From Chitinophaga silvatica (GTDB taxonomy: Bacteria; Bacteroidota; Bacteroidia; Chitinophagales; Chitinophagaceae): 64,000 nt of DNA. The stretch is from positions 1-64,000 of the forward strand of contig NZ_QPMM01000012.1 in NCBI RefSeq assembly GCF_003419895.1, in the 5' to 3' direction. Below are positions 36,017 through 45,087 of the stretch, in pieces (the first letter of the stretch is position 1; each line of letters starts with the position of its first letter). The notes beneath the pieces are model-generated. The model was not told the DNA's origin, searched no databases, and saw only the letters and a list, made by a program, of their open reading frames with translations. Both the position numbers and the translations under genes were made by a program.

Positions 36017-38266
36017 ATGCATTTACCACAATTGATTATTGACTTGGCGTTGATCTTAGGAGCGGCAGGAGTTATTACTTTATTATTTAAGCGGCTAAAG
36101 CAGCCTATGGTATTGGGATATATCATAGCAGGCTTTATGGTCGGACCGAATTTTCATCTTTTTCCTACCATCGCCGACAGCGAAGGAATAAAAACCTGGT
36201 CTGAAATCGGTGTAATATTTCTATTGTTTTCATTAGGGCTTGAATTTAGTTTTAAGAAGCTAATGCGTGTGGGAGGCACCGCTGCTATTACGGCATTTGT
36301 AGAAATTGCCTGCATTACCGTCGCAGGATATTATGTAGGTCAGCTTATGGGCTGGGGAACGATGGACAGCTTATTCCTGGGTGGTTTGTTGGCCAGTTCA
36401 TCTACCACTATTATTATCAGGGCCTTTGAGGAATTGGGTATCAAGAAAAAGCCTTTTACTAAAATTGTATTTGGAGTATTGGTAATTGAAGATATAGTGG
36501 TAATCCTGATGATGGTGTTACTGTCTACAATGGCTGTAAGCCGTCAGTTTCAGGGTACAGAGATGATCTTCACCATTCTGAAACTTTCTTTCTTCCTGGC
36601 CATCTGGTTCCTTGCGGGCATCTTCCTGTTACCTACCTTTTTAAAGAAAATGGAAAAGTATATCAACAGCGAAACGCTGTTGATTATCAGTATTGCGCTT
36701 TGTTTAGGAATGGTAATCCTGGCTACTCAGGTAGGGTTCTCTGCTGAATTGGGAGCATTTATTATGGGTTCTATTATTGCAGAAACAACAGTTTCTGAAA
36801 AAGTGGAGCATCTGATACAGCCGGTAAAGGATTTATTCGGAGCTATTTTCTTTGTATCTGTAGGGATGCTCATTGATCCTAAAATGATTGGAGAATATTG
36901 GGGTCCTGTATTATGGGTAACGCTCCTGACAATAGTTGGTAAGTTCCTGAGCACCTCGGTTGGAGCCTTATTATCTGGCCAGACGCTCAGGCAATCGGTG
37001 CAGGTAGGTATGAGTATGGCGCAGGTGGGTGAGTTTGCCTTTATCATTGCCACACTAGGTTTATCGTTGGGTGTAACCAGCGACTTCCTCTTCCCGGTTG
37101 CAGTTGGAGTGTCGGCAATTACCACCTTCACCACCCCTTACATGATTAAATATTCTGTGCCATTGTATGAGTGGCTGGAGCGGGTATTACCGGCAAAATG
37201 GATTGATAATCTGAACAGATATAGCGCCAGTTCTCAAACCTTGCAGGCAGATAGTGACTGGAAGATAGTACTGCGTAGTTACATTAAGGTGATTATATTA
37301 AACACCGTAATTATGCTGGCTATCATTTTACTCAATGTATATTATATCGGGCCGTTTGTTATGAAGTATATTCAGAATGAATGGCTGGCAAGAATACTGT
37401 CTGTAGTGATAGGCATTGCGATGATGTCGCCCTTCATCTGGGCATTGATGATCCAGAAAATTTCAAGTACTGCTTATAAAGCGCTGTGGTTGGATTCTAA
37501 ATATAATCATGGTCCGCTTGTGGTGGTGGAAGTAGTTCGTAACGTGGTAGCAGTGCTGCTTGTAGGATTTCTTGTAAATCAGTATTTCCCATTCTGGCAG
37601 GCATTGCTGGGAACAGGAATTGTATTGGCCTGTGTGTTGATTGTATTGAGATCACAGCTTCAGAAATATTACAGTCGTATAGAGCGGCGTTTTCTGGCAA
37701 ATCTTAATGCCAGGGAAACAGCAGATGCAGCGGCAGCAGCAAGTAAAGCACCGCGTCATGATTTGCTGCCATGGGATGCACAGGTTTCCGAAATTGAGGT
37801 GAATCCATGGTCTACATTAATAGATAAGCCACTGATGTCGCTGGAACTTCGTGAAAAGTATGGAATTAATATTGGGGCCATTAAACGTGGAGATGTTACC
37901 ATTTATGCACCAACTCGTGATGAAAAAATATTTCCGCACGATATACTTACGGTTATTGGAACAGAACAGCAACTCGAGGAATTTGGCCGTGTAATCGATA
38001 CGTTGAATGTAATTCCGAATAATGCGGTAACGGACGACAATGTTGGGTTAACGAGTATACTTGTTGACGAGTATACAGGATTAAAAGGCCAGACAATGCG
38101 TAATTCTGGTATCCGTGAGAATACTAAAGCGTTGGTGGTGGGGATTGCCAGAGGGCATGATAAAATACTTAATCCGGCATCTGACACTGTGTTTGAATGG
38201 GGAGATGTTATTTGGCTGGTAGGTGATCGTAAACGAATAAAAGAGTTTAGGGCACCAGTAAAATAA
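36017..38266 (+). CDS. KefB/YbaL-like cation:proton antiporter with two TrkA_C domains
   Basis: A 749-residue membrane protein. Residues about 5-385 form a CPA2 Na+/H+ exchanger domain (GYIIAGFMVGPN, LLFSLGLEFSFKKL, GALLASSSTTI-like LLASSSTTIIIRAFEE, VLVIEDIVVILMM). Four further membrane segments follow at about 420-560. Two TrkA_C-like regulatory domains lie at about 590-660 and 675-745 (each ending in DILTVIG or DVIWLVGD). No NAD-binding RCK_N domain is present, unlike KefB/KefC. It probably exchanges K+ or Na+ for protons; the ion is not determinable. Confidence 0.85.
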   Translation: MHLPQLIIDLALILGAAGVITLLFKRLKQPMVLGYIIAGFMVGPNFHLFPTIADSEGIKTWSEIGVIFLLFSLGLEFSFKKLMRVGGTAAITAFVEIACITVAGYYVGQLMGWGTMDSLFLGGLLASSSTTIIIRAFEELGIKKKPFTKIVFGVLVIEDIVVILMMVLLSTMAVSRQFQGTEMIFTILKLSFFLAIWFLAGIFLLPTFLKKMEKYINSETLLIISIALCLGMVILATQVGFSAELGAFIMGSIIAETTVSEKVEHLIQPVKDLFGAIFFVSVGMLIDPKMIGEYWGPVLWVTLLTIVGKFLSTSVGALLSGQTLRQSVQVGMSMAQVGEFAFIIATLGLSLGVTSDFLFPVAVGVSAITTFTTPYMIKYSVPLYEWLERVLPAKWIDNLNRYSASSQTLQADSDWKIVLRSYIKVIILNTVIMLAIILLNVYYIGPFVMKYIQNEWLARILSVVIGIAMMSPFIWALMIQKISSTAYKALWLDSKYNHGPLVVVEVVRNVVAVLLVGFLVNQYFPFWQALLGTGIVLACVLIVLRSQLQKYYSRIERRFLANLNARETADAAAAASKAPRHDLLPWDAQVSEIEVNPWSTLIDKPLMSLELREKYGINIGAIKRGDVTIYAPTRDEKIFPHDILTVIGTEQQLEEFGRVIDTLNVIPNNAVTDDNVGLTSILVDEYTGLKGQTMRNSGIRENTKALVVGIARGHDKILNPASDTVFEWGDVIWLVGDRKRIKEFRAPVK

Positions 38267-38289
38267 ATTGTTTTAAACTAACAAAAAGT

Positions 38290-38336
38290 AAATCGAATAG
38301 AGTTGAATTTTATCAATTCTATTCGATTTTTTATTT
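38290..38336 (+). terminator. Terminator after the antiporter gene
   Basis: A 17-bp stem (38290-38306 with 38313-38329, one wobble) with a 6-nt loop is followed by a T-rich run. It lies 23 bp after the antiporter stop. Confidence 0.8.
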
Positions 38337-38465
38337 TATGAAAATCTAATTAAAACCCGCGTCAACATTAATATATTTTAATGAAAAAAGTTGTTCAGGA
38401 CTCAAGGTTAAATAAACAGGAAACAATAATTTTACATTTAGTTAGTAAACCTAATAATAAACTTT

Positions 38466-38552
38466 ATGAAAAACGTATACTTATTTGCAAACTTTACAGT
38501 ATTAGTATTCCTGGCATTCTTGACAACCCCAATTTTCAAACTGATAGTATAG
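38466..38552 (+). CDS. Possible 28-residue hydrophobic peptide
   Basis: A short frame begins MKNVYLFANFTVLVFLAFLTT and ends in LIV. It would be a single membrane helix or a signal peptide without a mature part. Another frame across the same DNA (38381-38593, 70 codons) has no recognisable feature, and at most one of the two is likely real. It precedes the coiled-coil gene. Support is weak. The rest of 38267-38619 holds only the terminator. Confidence 0.2.
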   Translation: MKNVYLFANFTVLVFLAFLTTPIFKLIV

Positions 38553-38619
38553 CTGAGGCAGGAGGAGGAATGTTGCTGGTAAATATATTATAATAATTGT
38601 TAACCTTTAAATCTGTAAA

Positions 38620-38907
38620 ATGTCTACAAATCAATTTAATACCATAATGGTAAGCATCCAGGAGCTAACAACTAAAGTCAATTCATTTGAATACAGATTT
38701 GATAAAATTGAAGTGTCATTAGCTGATGTAAAAGGAGAATTAAATGATGTAAAAGGAGAATTAAATGAAGTAAAAGGAGAATTGAATGAAGTAAAAGGAG
38801 AATTGAGAGATGTTAAAGGTGGATTAAAAAGAATTGAAAGCTGGACACCTTATAATGCCAATCAAGATATTCAGGATAAACTGGAAGCTATCAAAGGACA
38901 TAAGTAA
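38620..38907 (+). CDS. Small coiled-coil protein built from 7-residue repeats
   Basis: A 95-residue, highly charged protein with no signal peptide. Residues 36-70 are five tandem heptads of the type D/E-V-K-G-E-L-N, encoded by five 21-bp direct repeats at 38725-38829. The pattern predicts an amphipathic helix or coiled coil. No family assignment is possible from motifs alone. A strong terminator (38930-38968) follows, supporting a real transcription unit. Confidence 0.6.
   Translation: MSTNQFNTIMVSIQELTTKVNSFEYRFDKIEVSLADVKGELNDVKGELNEVKGELNEVKGELRDVKGGLKRIESWTPYNANQDIQDKLEAIKGHK
38725..38829 (+). repeat. Five tandem 21-bp repeats in a coiled-coil gene
   Basis: Units start at 38725, 38746, 38767, 38788 and 38809. 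The first two are identical, the third and fourth differ by a few bases, and the fifth is the most diverged. The unit length keeps the frame, so copy number can change without breaking the gene. Confidence 0.9.
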
Positions 38908-38929
38908 ATACTTTCACCTTCTCAGTAGT

Positions 38930-38968
38930 AAGAGCTTATAGCATAAATAAATACTATAAGCTCTTTTT
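38930..38968 (+). terminator. Terminator after the coiled-coil gene
   Basis: A perfect 12-bp stem (38930-38941 with 38954-38965, AAGAGCTTATAG/CTATAAGCTCTT) with a 12-nt loop is followed by T residues. It lies 22 bp after the stop codon. Confidence 0.8.
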
Positions 38969-39045
38969 GAAACTAATGAATTAAATGTATAATTTTCCAG
39001 CGACCAAATTGAGGGTTATTTTTCATTCCTGTAACCTCAACTCAT

Positions 39046-41772
39046 TTACGCTTTCTTTAAAAACTCCCTAAGCACATACTGTAAAATACCTCCGTTCAGA
39101 TAATACTCAATTTCAATTTCACTATTCAGTTTACATTTTACATCAAACTCAATCGGAGTACCAGCAGCAGGACTAGCCTTTACTTTCAGAATTTTACCCG
39201 GAGTAAAACCACCTTCAATACCTGTGATATCATATACTTCAGTACCAGTTAACTTTAGTGATTCAGCGTTTTCTCCTTCCATATACTGTAACGGTAAAAC
39301 ACCCATACCCACCAGATTACTACGGTGAATTCGTTCATAACTCTCTGCTATAATTGCTTTTACTCCTAACAGGTTAGTACCTTTTGCCGCCCAATCACGG
39401 GATGACCCACTACCATACTCCTTCCCAGCCAGGATAATAAGAGGAGTCTGGCTTTCAGCATATTTCATTGCCGCATCATAAACCGATAATACTGTACCCG
39501 AAGGCATCAACGTAGTAAAGCCACCTTCTTTAGGCGATAGTTCATTTTTCAGCCTCACATTCGCAAATGTACCACGCACCATCACTTCATGGTTCCCTCT
39601 ACGCGAGCCATATGAATTAAACATTCTGGAATCGATACCATGATCCAGCAGGTACTTACCTGCCGGAGTATCCGCTTTGAAAGAACCAGCCGGAGAAATA
39701 TGATCTGTAGTAACCGAATCCCCTAATTTCAAAAGTACTCTGGCAGCAATAATATCATGGGGGTCGGTCAACTTATTGGAGATTCCGTTAAAGAAAGGAG
39801 CTTCACGAATATAGGTAGAATCGTTGCTCCAATGATAGTTTTCACCGGTAGGTGCCAATAATCCTTTCCATTGTTCATCGCCATCAAAGATCACGCTGTA
39901 GGCATTTTCAAAATCCTCCTGCTTTACAGCTTTGAGAATAGTTGCATTAATTTCTTCCTGGGTAGGCCAGATATCGCGCAGGAATACGGGTTCACCATTC
40001 GGATCGTAGCCTAGTGGAGAAGTAAGCAAATCGATATCTACACGTCCTACAATGGCATAAGCTACCACCAGCATTGGAGAAGCAAGGAAATTCATTTTTA
40101 CCTGAGGATGTACTCTGGCTTCAAAGTTTCTGTTACCTGATAATACCGCTGCTACCACCAGGTTACCTTTATCTACAGCTTCTGAAACCGCAGGAGGAAG
40201 AGGACCACTGTTTCCGATACACGAAGTACAACCATAACCAACAACATGGAAGCGTAATGCAGCCAGTTCCTCCAGCAGCCCGGCTCTTTGCAGATAATCG
40301 GTTACTACCCTGGAGCCCGGGGCCAAACTTGTTTTTACCCAGGGTTTAACATTTAGTCCTCTGCTAATTGCTTTTCTGGCTACAAGTCCGGCCCCTATCA
40401 TTACACTCGGATTGGAGGTATTGGTGCAACTGGTAATGGCAGCTATGGCAATAGAGCCATCGCTCAGCACATATTCTTCATTCTTTAATTTTATACGAAC
40501 AGATTTGAGGTAGTCTACTTCTATAGCTACATCTTCCAGTGGTTTCTGAATCTCATAAGTGAATGTAGTACCCGAACCTCCTTCTGAAAGCCATGCAGTA
40601 TCGCGGCGTTTTCCTTCCGGTGTATACATTCTTTTGAATTCTTTTCCCAGCAGTGTTTCGAATTCATTGTTCAGGTCTTTCACCAGGATTCTGTCCTGTG
40701 GCCGTTTTGGTCCGGCTACTGCAGCCTGTACTTTGTTGAGATCTAACTCCAGAATATCTGAATAGGTAATTTGTTCTTTACCGGTACGCCATAGCATATT
40801 CTCACGGCAATAGGATTCGACCAGCGATATTAACTCGGCAGGCCGGTTTGTTCGCCGCATGTATTGCAATGTTTGATCATCTATTGGGAAATAAGTGACC
40901 GTACAGCCAAATTCGGGCGACATATTCGATATAGTAGCTCTGTCTGGAACGGTCAGATGATCGAGTCCATCTCCAAAGACTTCCACAAATTTATCCACCA
41001 CGCCGTATTTTCTAAGTAGCTCGGTGATAGCCAGTACCATGTCGGTGGCAGTAACCCCTTCCGTGAGCCGGCCCGTGAGTTTAAGACCGATGACTTGCGG
41101 ACAGGTAAAATAAATAGGTTGCCCCAGGATTGCTGCTTCCGCTTCAATACCACCAACGCCCCAACCCAGAACACCTATACCGTTTACCATTGGTGTGTGG
41201 GAATCTGTTCCCACCAATGTATCGGGAAAAAGCCAGCCATCCCGGCTGATTACTCCCTGGGCCAGGTATTCGAGGTTGACCTGGTGACATATACCCATTC
41301 CCGGTGGCACTACAGTAAAGTTCCCAAATGCCTGCTGTGCCCATTTTAGCAGTTGGTATCGTTCTTTGTTACGCTCATATTCGTAAGCAACATTTTTTTT
41401 GTAGGAGTAGTCGGTACCAAAGAAATCGACCTGTACGGAGTGGTCTACAACCAGATCTACCGGAATAGCCGGGTTGATGGCTGCTCCATTTTTTCCTTTG
41501 CGCACAACTTCAGCTCTGATAGAAGCAAGGTCCACTACGGCGGGTACACCTGTAAAATCCTGCATTAATACTCTTGCCGGTTTAAACGGAATTTCTTTGT
41601 CGGTGCCTTCAGGCAACCAGTTGACAAGTGTTTCGACGTGTTCTTCGGTGATAGCGAAGTTGTCTTTGTTTCGAAGCACATTTTCCAAAAGAATTCTGAT
41701 GGAGAATGGTAAGCGAGAAATTTGCTTTCCTTCTTGTTCTAATTTGCTTAATAAAGCGATTTTTGGCTGCAT
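39046..41772 (-). CDS. acnA: Aconitate hydratase A
   Basis: A 908-residue enzyme of the AcnA/IRP type, which is the usual length. The [4Fe-4S] ligands are visible: Cys449 in ITSCTNTSNP, and Cys515 and Cys518 in YGCTSCIGNSG. The C-terminal swivel domain carries GKEYGSGSSRDWAAKG and HRSNLVGMGVLP. It isomerises citrate to isocitrate in the TCA cycle. AcnA enzymes can also bind RNA when the cluster is lost. It is monocistronic; no consensus promoter is obvious upstream. Confidence 0.95.
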   Translation of the reverse strand: MQPKIALLSKLEQEGKQISRLPFSIRILLENVLRNKDNFAITEEHVETLVNWLPEGTDKEIPFKPARVLMQDFTGVPAVVDLASIRAEVVRKGKNGAAINPAIPVDLVVDHSVQVDFFGTDYSYKKNVAYEYERNKERYQLLKWAQQAFGNFTVVPPGMGICHQVNLEYLAQGVISRDGWLFPDTLVGTDSHTPMVNGIGVLGWGVGGIEAEAAILGQPIYFTCPQVIGLKLTGRLTEGVTATDMVLAITELLRKYGVVDKFVEVFGDGLDHLTVPDRATISNMSPEFGCTVTYFPIDDQTLQYMRRTNRPAELISLVESYCRENMLWRTGKEQITYSDILELDLNKVQAAVAGPKRPQDRILVKDLNNEFETLLGKEFKRMYTPEGKRRDTAWLSEGGSGTTFTYEIQKPLEDVAIEVDYLKSVRIKLKNEEYVLSDGSIAIAAITSCTNTSNPSVMIGAGLVARKAISRGLNVKPWVKTSLAPGSRVVTDYLQRAGLLEELAALRFHVVGYGCTSCIGNSGPLPPAVSEAVDKGNLVVAAVLSGNRNFEARVHPQVKMNFLASPMLVVAYAIVGRVDIDLLTSPLGYDPNGEPVFLRDIWPTQEEINATILKAVKQEDFENAYSVIFDGDEQWKGLLAPTGENYHWSNDSTYIREAPFFNGISNKLTDPHDIIAARVLLKLGDSVTTDHISPAGSFKADTPAGKYLLDHGIDSRMFNSYGSRRGNHEVMVRGTFANVRLKNELSPKEGGFTTLMPSGTVLSVYDAAMKYAESQTPLIILAGKEYGSGSSRDWAAKGTNLLGVKAIIAESYERIHRSNLVGMGVLPLQYMEGENAESLKLTGTEVYDITGIEGGFTPGKILKVKASPAAGTPIEFDVKCKLNSEIEIEYYLNGGILQYVLREFLKKA

Positions 41773-41881
41773 AATATCGGAGTTGAAGACATTAAAAAAA
41801 CACTGCCAGTGGCATTTTGTTTATTGAGGCTGCTAGTTCTCAGCACCCCTATATCCTAGCTTTATAGCAAAGCATTATAAA

Positions 41882-42712
41882 ATGATCCCAAAACTCAAAG
41901 TACGTGCCACCAGCCGGCTTGTATTAGAAGCAGCATTACCATTATACAACACTGCATTACAACAACAGTATATTGATGCAATAGATTTTAGTGAAACCAG
42001 CCGACTGTTGTATGAACTGAAATTACACTATCCACCGTTTATTGAGATTATTAAGTTAAGAAAGTTAGGAATACGACACTTACTGAATGAGGCATTATCT
42101 CTGCATCCAATTCAACAAATTGTGATCCTGGGGTCGGGGTTAGACCCATTATCACTCTATTTATTGGAAAATTATCCACAGTTGAGAAATATTATAGAAG
42201 TTGATAATGGATATATCGCGGAAAAACGGGCTATCTATGATACAATTCTTCCCGAACAAAACCTTATTCATTTTGCACCTTGCGATATTACGGATACATC
42301 ACTGCTTTGGAGTTCACTTATAAACAATGGATATGACCCAACATCACCTGTAATAATAGTATTTGAAGGTATAATTCACTATATCAGTTCAGAGGCTTTT
42401 TCAAAAGTTATGCAACTGTTTCAAAGCCCCCGGCACATGAATCTGGTGATGCTGGATTATACACTTTCTGTTGAAGAAGTACCGAAGGCACAACAGGCAA
42501 TCCATGAAGGCGTGTTAAATATGCTTGCATCAAATTTACCTGAACCACTTAAAGTATTTAGCAGGCATCAAATGAATGCAATACTAAAGTCGCTGCATGC
42601 AACCTCCATCAATAGAGCTTCCATTCACCTACTGGAAAAATTGTATAGCCAGTCAACCCATTTTCCGGTGGATGGAGAAGGAGGCCTTGAATTAATAAGC
42701 TTTTATCTTTAG
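41882..42712 (+). CDS. LCM-family (leucine carboxyl methyltransferase-like) SAM-dependent methyltransferase
   Basis: A 276-residue protein with the early KVRATSRLVLEAALPLYN motif, the SAM-binding IVILGSGLDPLSL (about residues 78-91), the acidic IIEVDNGYIAEKRAI and the later IIVFEGIIHYIS. This is the LCM / polyketide O-methyltransferase family, which methylates carboxyl or hydroxyl groups. The substrate is unknown and no biosynthetic cluster is present. Its stop overlaps that of the convergent MBL gene by 4 bp. Confidence 0.78.
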   Translation: MIPKLKVRATSRLVLEAALPLYNTALQQQYIDAIDFSETSRLLYELKLHYPPFIEIIKLRKLGIRHLLNEALSLHPIQQIVILGSGLDPLSLYLLENYPQLRNIIEVDNGYIAEKRAIYDTILPEQNLIHFAPCDITDTSLLWSSLINNGYDPTSPVIIVFEGIIHYISSEAFSKVMQLFQSPRHMNLVMLDYTLSVEEVPKAQQAIHEGVLNMLASNLPEPLKVFSRHQMNAILKSLHATSINRASIHLLEKLYSQSTHFPVDGEGGLELISFYL

Positions 42713-43713
42713 ATCCTCCACCAGGCATCCTGTGGATAATTGGAACCTACTATTACGGGTTGTCCTATTTTGGGAGTAGTAACCAGTAAATGTTTTTCAG
42801 CTGCAGCTCTGGTAACCCGTTCCGGCGATTCGTTCCAGGGATGGACAGACAATGCAAATTTACCCCAGTGAACGGGTAGTAGTGCTTTTGCTTGTAGGTC
42901 GATCGCCGCTTCCACAGTTTCTTCAGGCATCATGTGTATATATGGCCAATATTCATTGTATTGCCCGTTTTCCAGGATAACCAGGTCGAATGGCCCGTAT
43001 TTATTCCCAATCTCTTTAAAATGAGAGTCGTAGCCCGAATCTCCTCCCAGGAAGAGATTATAGCCAAAAATCCTGAGTACAAAGGAAGCCCAGAGGCTAC
43101 CACCACGTTTTAATCCCCGACCCGAGAAATGCCTTGCCGGTGTGGCGGTGATATTAATCTCATCCTGTACCTGATTACTTTCCCACCAATCCATTTCTGT
43201 AATTATGTCTGCGCTGAAAGCATCGATTAAATCTTTAGCAACGCCTAAAGGAGTGTAAACAGATTTTACCTTTCCTGAAAGCTGGGCCAACGTTTTTTTA
43301 TCGAGATGATCATAATGATTATGTGTAATAATCAGCATATCAATTTCCGGCATATCAGAAGCCCGGTAGGTGTTGGTGCCAGGAAATGCCTTGATCATGA
43401 AGCTAAAGGGGGCTGCACTACCGCTAAACACGGGGTCTACAAGGATTGTGAAATCATGTACTTTAATAAAGTAGGAAGAATGGCCAAACCATACAATGGT
43501 TGGAGCATCCGCTTTTAGTGTATGCAAGTCGGTTTTTACAACTGGTAAGGGGAAACCAGGTTTTACATCAGAAGGTCTGTTTAAGCTCCTTTTGAGCATG
43601 TCTATATATGTAACATTCTCTGGCTTCATTGGGGTTACAGACAAATTTCTAAATGCCCCGTTTTGGAAGTGCAGAGAGTGTTTTATTCTATCAGAAGTTG
43701 ACTTTTGATCCAT
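42709..43713 (-). CDS. MBL-fold metallo-hydrolase (RomA/NAPE-PLD-like)
   Basis: A 334-residue cytoplasmic protein. VWFGHSSYFIKVHDFTILVDPVFSG leads to the metal site ITHNHYDHLD (His131, His133, Asp135, His136), with further ligands in FLGGDSGYDSHF and LLPVHWGKF. This is the metallo-beta-lactamase fold subgroup that includes RomA/UlaG-like and NAPE-phospholipase D-like proteins. Substrate unknown. It is convergent with the methyltransferase and divergent from the MFS gene at 43829. Confidence 0.82.
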   Translation of the reverse strand: MDQKSTSDRIKHSLHFQNGAFRNLSVTPMKPENVTYIDMLKRSLNRPSDVKPGFPLPVVKTDLHTLKADAPTIVWFGHSSYFIKVHDFTILVDPVFSGSAAPFSFMIKAFPGTNTYRASDMPEIDMLIITHNHYDHLDKKTLAQLSGKVKSVYTPLGVAKDLIDAFSADIITEMDWWESNQVQDEINITATPARHFSGRGLKRGGSLWASFVLRIFGYNLFLGGDSGYDSHFKEIGNKYGPFDLVILENGQYNEYWPYIHMMPEETVEAAIDLQAKALLPVHWGKFALSVHPWNESPERVTRAAAEKHLLVTTPKIGQPVIVGSNYPQDAWWRI

Positions 43714-43800
43714 ATTTTAAAGTTAAGAAGTCTTTTGCTGATAGAGAGGACGAATAGATAGCTGAAATATTTTAATAGGTTACTTGAAATTAATATTTAT

Positions 43801-43808
43801 TAATTTTG
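43801..43808 (+). promoter_or_regulatory. Candidate -7 promoter element for the MFS gene
   Basis: TAATTTTG matches TAnnTTTG exactly, 20 bp before the chosen ATG at 43829. A TTG at 43784-43786 is only 14 bp upstream, closer than usual for -33. This element also argues that translation starts at 43829 and not at the upstream TTG. Confidence 0.4.
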
Positions 43809-43828
43809 TGGCCCTCATATCTAACCGC

Positions 43829-45001
43829 ATGTTAGCAGATATTCACAACGAAGCGGCTGCCAGGGAATACCGTATCGCTACTTCTGTTTTTTTCTTTATT
43901 TCGGGATTGGGCTATTCGTCATGGGCCTCCCGGATTCCATCCATTCAACATCAGTTGCATCTTAATGATGCGCAATTAGGCGGAATACTGTTTGCGCTAC
44001 CAATTGGTTTAATGCTGACCATGCCCGTTACGGGCCTGTTGTTAGGTAACTACAGCAGCCGCAAGATTATGATCCTGGGTGCCATGGCTTTTAATGTGGT
44101 GCTAAGTTTACCCGGATTTACAACCAGTGCCTGGCAATTGGCGCTCATCTTATTTTGCTTTGGATCAACACGTAACCTGCTGAATTTATCTGCCAATGCG
44201 CAGGCGGTGCAGGTACAGCGTTTATTTCCACGGTCTATCATGACCACCTTTCATGGTATCTGGAGCATAGCCGGATGTACGGGAGCTGCTATCGGGTATT
44301 TGATGGTATCGATGAATGTTGCACCCTCCTGGCATTTATTCACCGTTAGTTTATTGCTTCTGGTATTTACTATTTACTATTATCCTAAAACATATCCTGA
44401 TGAGCCTGTAAAACAACTTGTAAAAAAGCCTGCTTTTTCATTGCCCGATAAATCGCTGCTTCGTTACAGTCTGATTTGTTTTGCTTGCATGGCTACCGAA
44501 AATGTAATGTATGATTGGAGTAGCTTATATTTTGAGAAGATAGTAGGAAGCGGTAAAGCGGTATCAGTGGCGGCATTTGCCATATATATGGCAGCCATGA
44601 CCACCGGACGGTTCGCAGGTGATAAATTGGTTAAGCGGTGGGGAATCCAACCTATATTACTATACAGTGGCTGGCTTATTTTAATAGGTTTATTATTATC
44701 GGCAGCATTACCATATGCGGTTACTGCAGGTATCGGATTTATTTTTACAGGATTAGGCGTTGCCTGTGTGGTACCGCTAATATTCAGTCTGGCAGGTAAA
44801 TCAAAAAATACAAACAGTGGTCAAACACTTGCGGCTATTTCCACGATTGGCTACCTTGGATTTCTGCTTGTACCTCCATTTATTGGGTTTATTGCGCAAG
44901 CAACCAGTCTGAGAGTTGCATTTACCTTAATGGCAATTTGCGGAGCAATGATAGTACTGATGGCTCCGGGCCTGAAAAAAGTTGAAAAATCATCAACCTA
45001 A
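43829..45001 (+). CDS. MFS transporter (YbjJ-like)
   Basis: A 390-residue protein with about 12 membrane segments and no recognisable substrate site. The N-terminal pattern FISGLGYSSWASRIPSIQHQL and the later MATENVMYDWSSLYF are typical of YbjJ-like MFS members. The ATG at 43829 is preferred to a TTG at 43784 because of the promoter element between them. The last codons (KSST) lie in a 17-bp tandem duplication that continues past the stop. Confidence 0.8.
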   Translation: MLADIHNEAAAREYRIATSVFFFISGLGYSSWASRIPSIQHQLHLNDAQLGGILFALPIGLMLTMPVTGLLLGNYSSRKIMILGAMAFNVVLSLPGFTTSAWQLALILFCFGSTRNLLNLSANAQAVQVQRLFPRSIMTTFHGIWSIAGCTGAAIGYLMVSMNVAPSWHLFTVSLLLLVFTIYYYPKTYPDEPVKQLVKKPAFSLPDKSLLRYSLICFACMATENVMYDWSSLYFEKIVGSGKAVSVAAFAIYMAAMTTGRFAGDKLVKRWGIQPILLYSGWLILIGLLLSAALPYAVTAGIGFIFTGLGVACVVPLIFSLAGKSKNTNSGQTLAAISTIGYLGFLLVPPFIGFIAQATSLRVAFTLMAICGAMIVLMAPGLKKVEKSST

Positions 45002-45017
45002 AAAAATCATCAACCTA
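44984..45017. repeat. Tandem 17-bp duplication spanning the MFS stop codon
   Basis: Positions 44984-45000 and 45001-45017 are identical except for the first base (unit AAAAATCATCAACCTA). The first copy encodes the last residues of the MFS protein and the second is non-coding, so the stop lies at the junction. Confidence 0.8.
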
Positions 45018-45019
45018 AA

Positions 45020-45062
45020 AAATTAATAAGCGAAGATCAGGAATGACCTTCGCTTATTTTAT
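45020..45062. terminator. Bidirectional terminator between the MFS and IPT/NHL genes
   Basis: An 11-bp perfect stem (45025-45035 with 45048-45058, AATAAGCGAAG/CTTCGCTTATT) has a T-rich flank on each strand. It serves two convergent genes ending at 45001 and 45088. Confidence 0.8.
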
Positions 45063-45087
45063 TAGAATCTATGCTTGATTTTTAACA

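Noticed and set aside
38381..38593. 70-codon frame before the coiled-coil gene
   Set aside because: It has no signal, domain or good start context and overlaps the more convincing 28-residue hydrophobic frame.
38725..38829. Short direct repeats considered as a CRISPR array
   Set aside because: The 21-bp units are contiguous with no spacers and keep an open reading frame.
41882..42712. Polyketide or natural-product cluster around the LCM-type methyltransferase
   Set aside because: No synthase, NRPS, RiPP or tailoring genes lie nearby; neighbours are aconitase and an MBL hydrolase.
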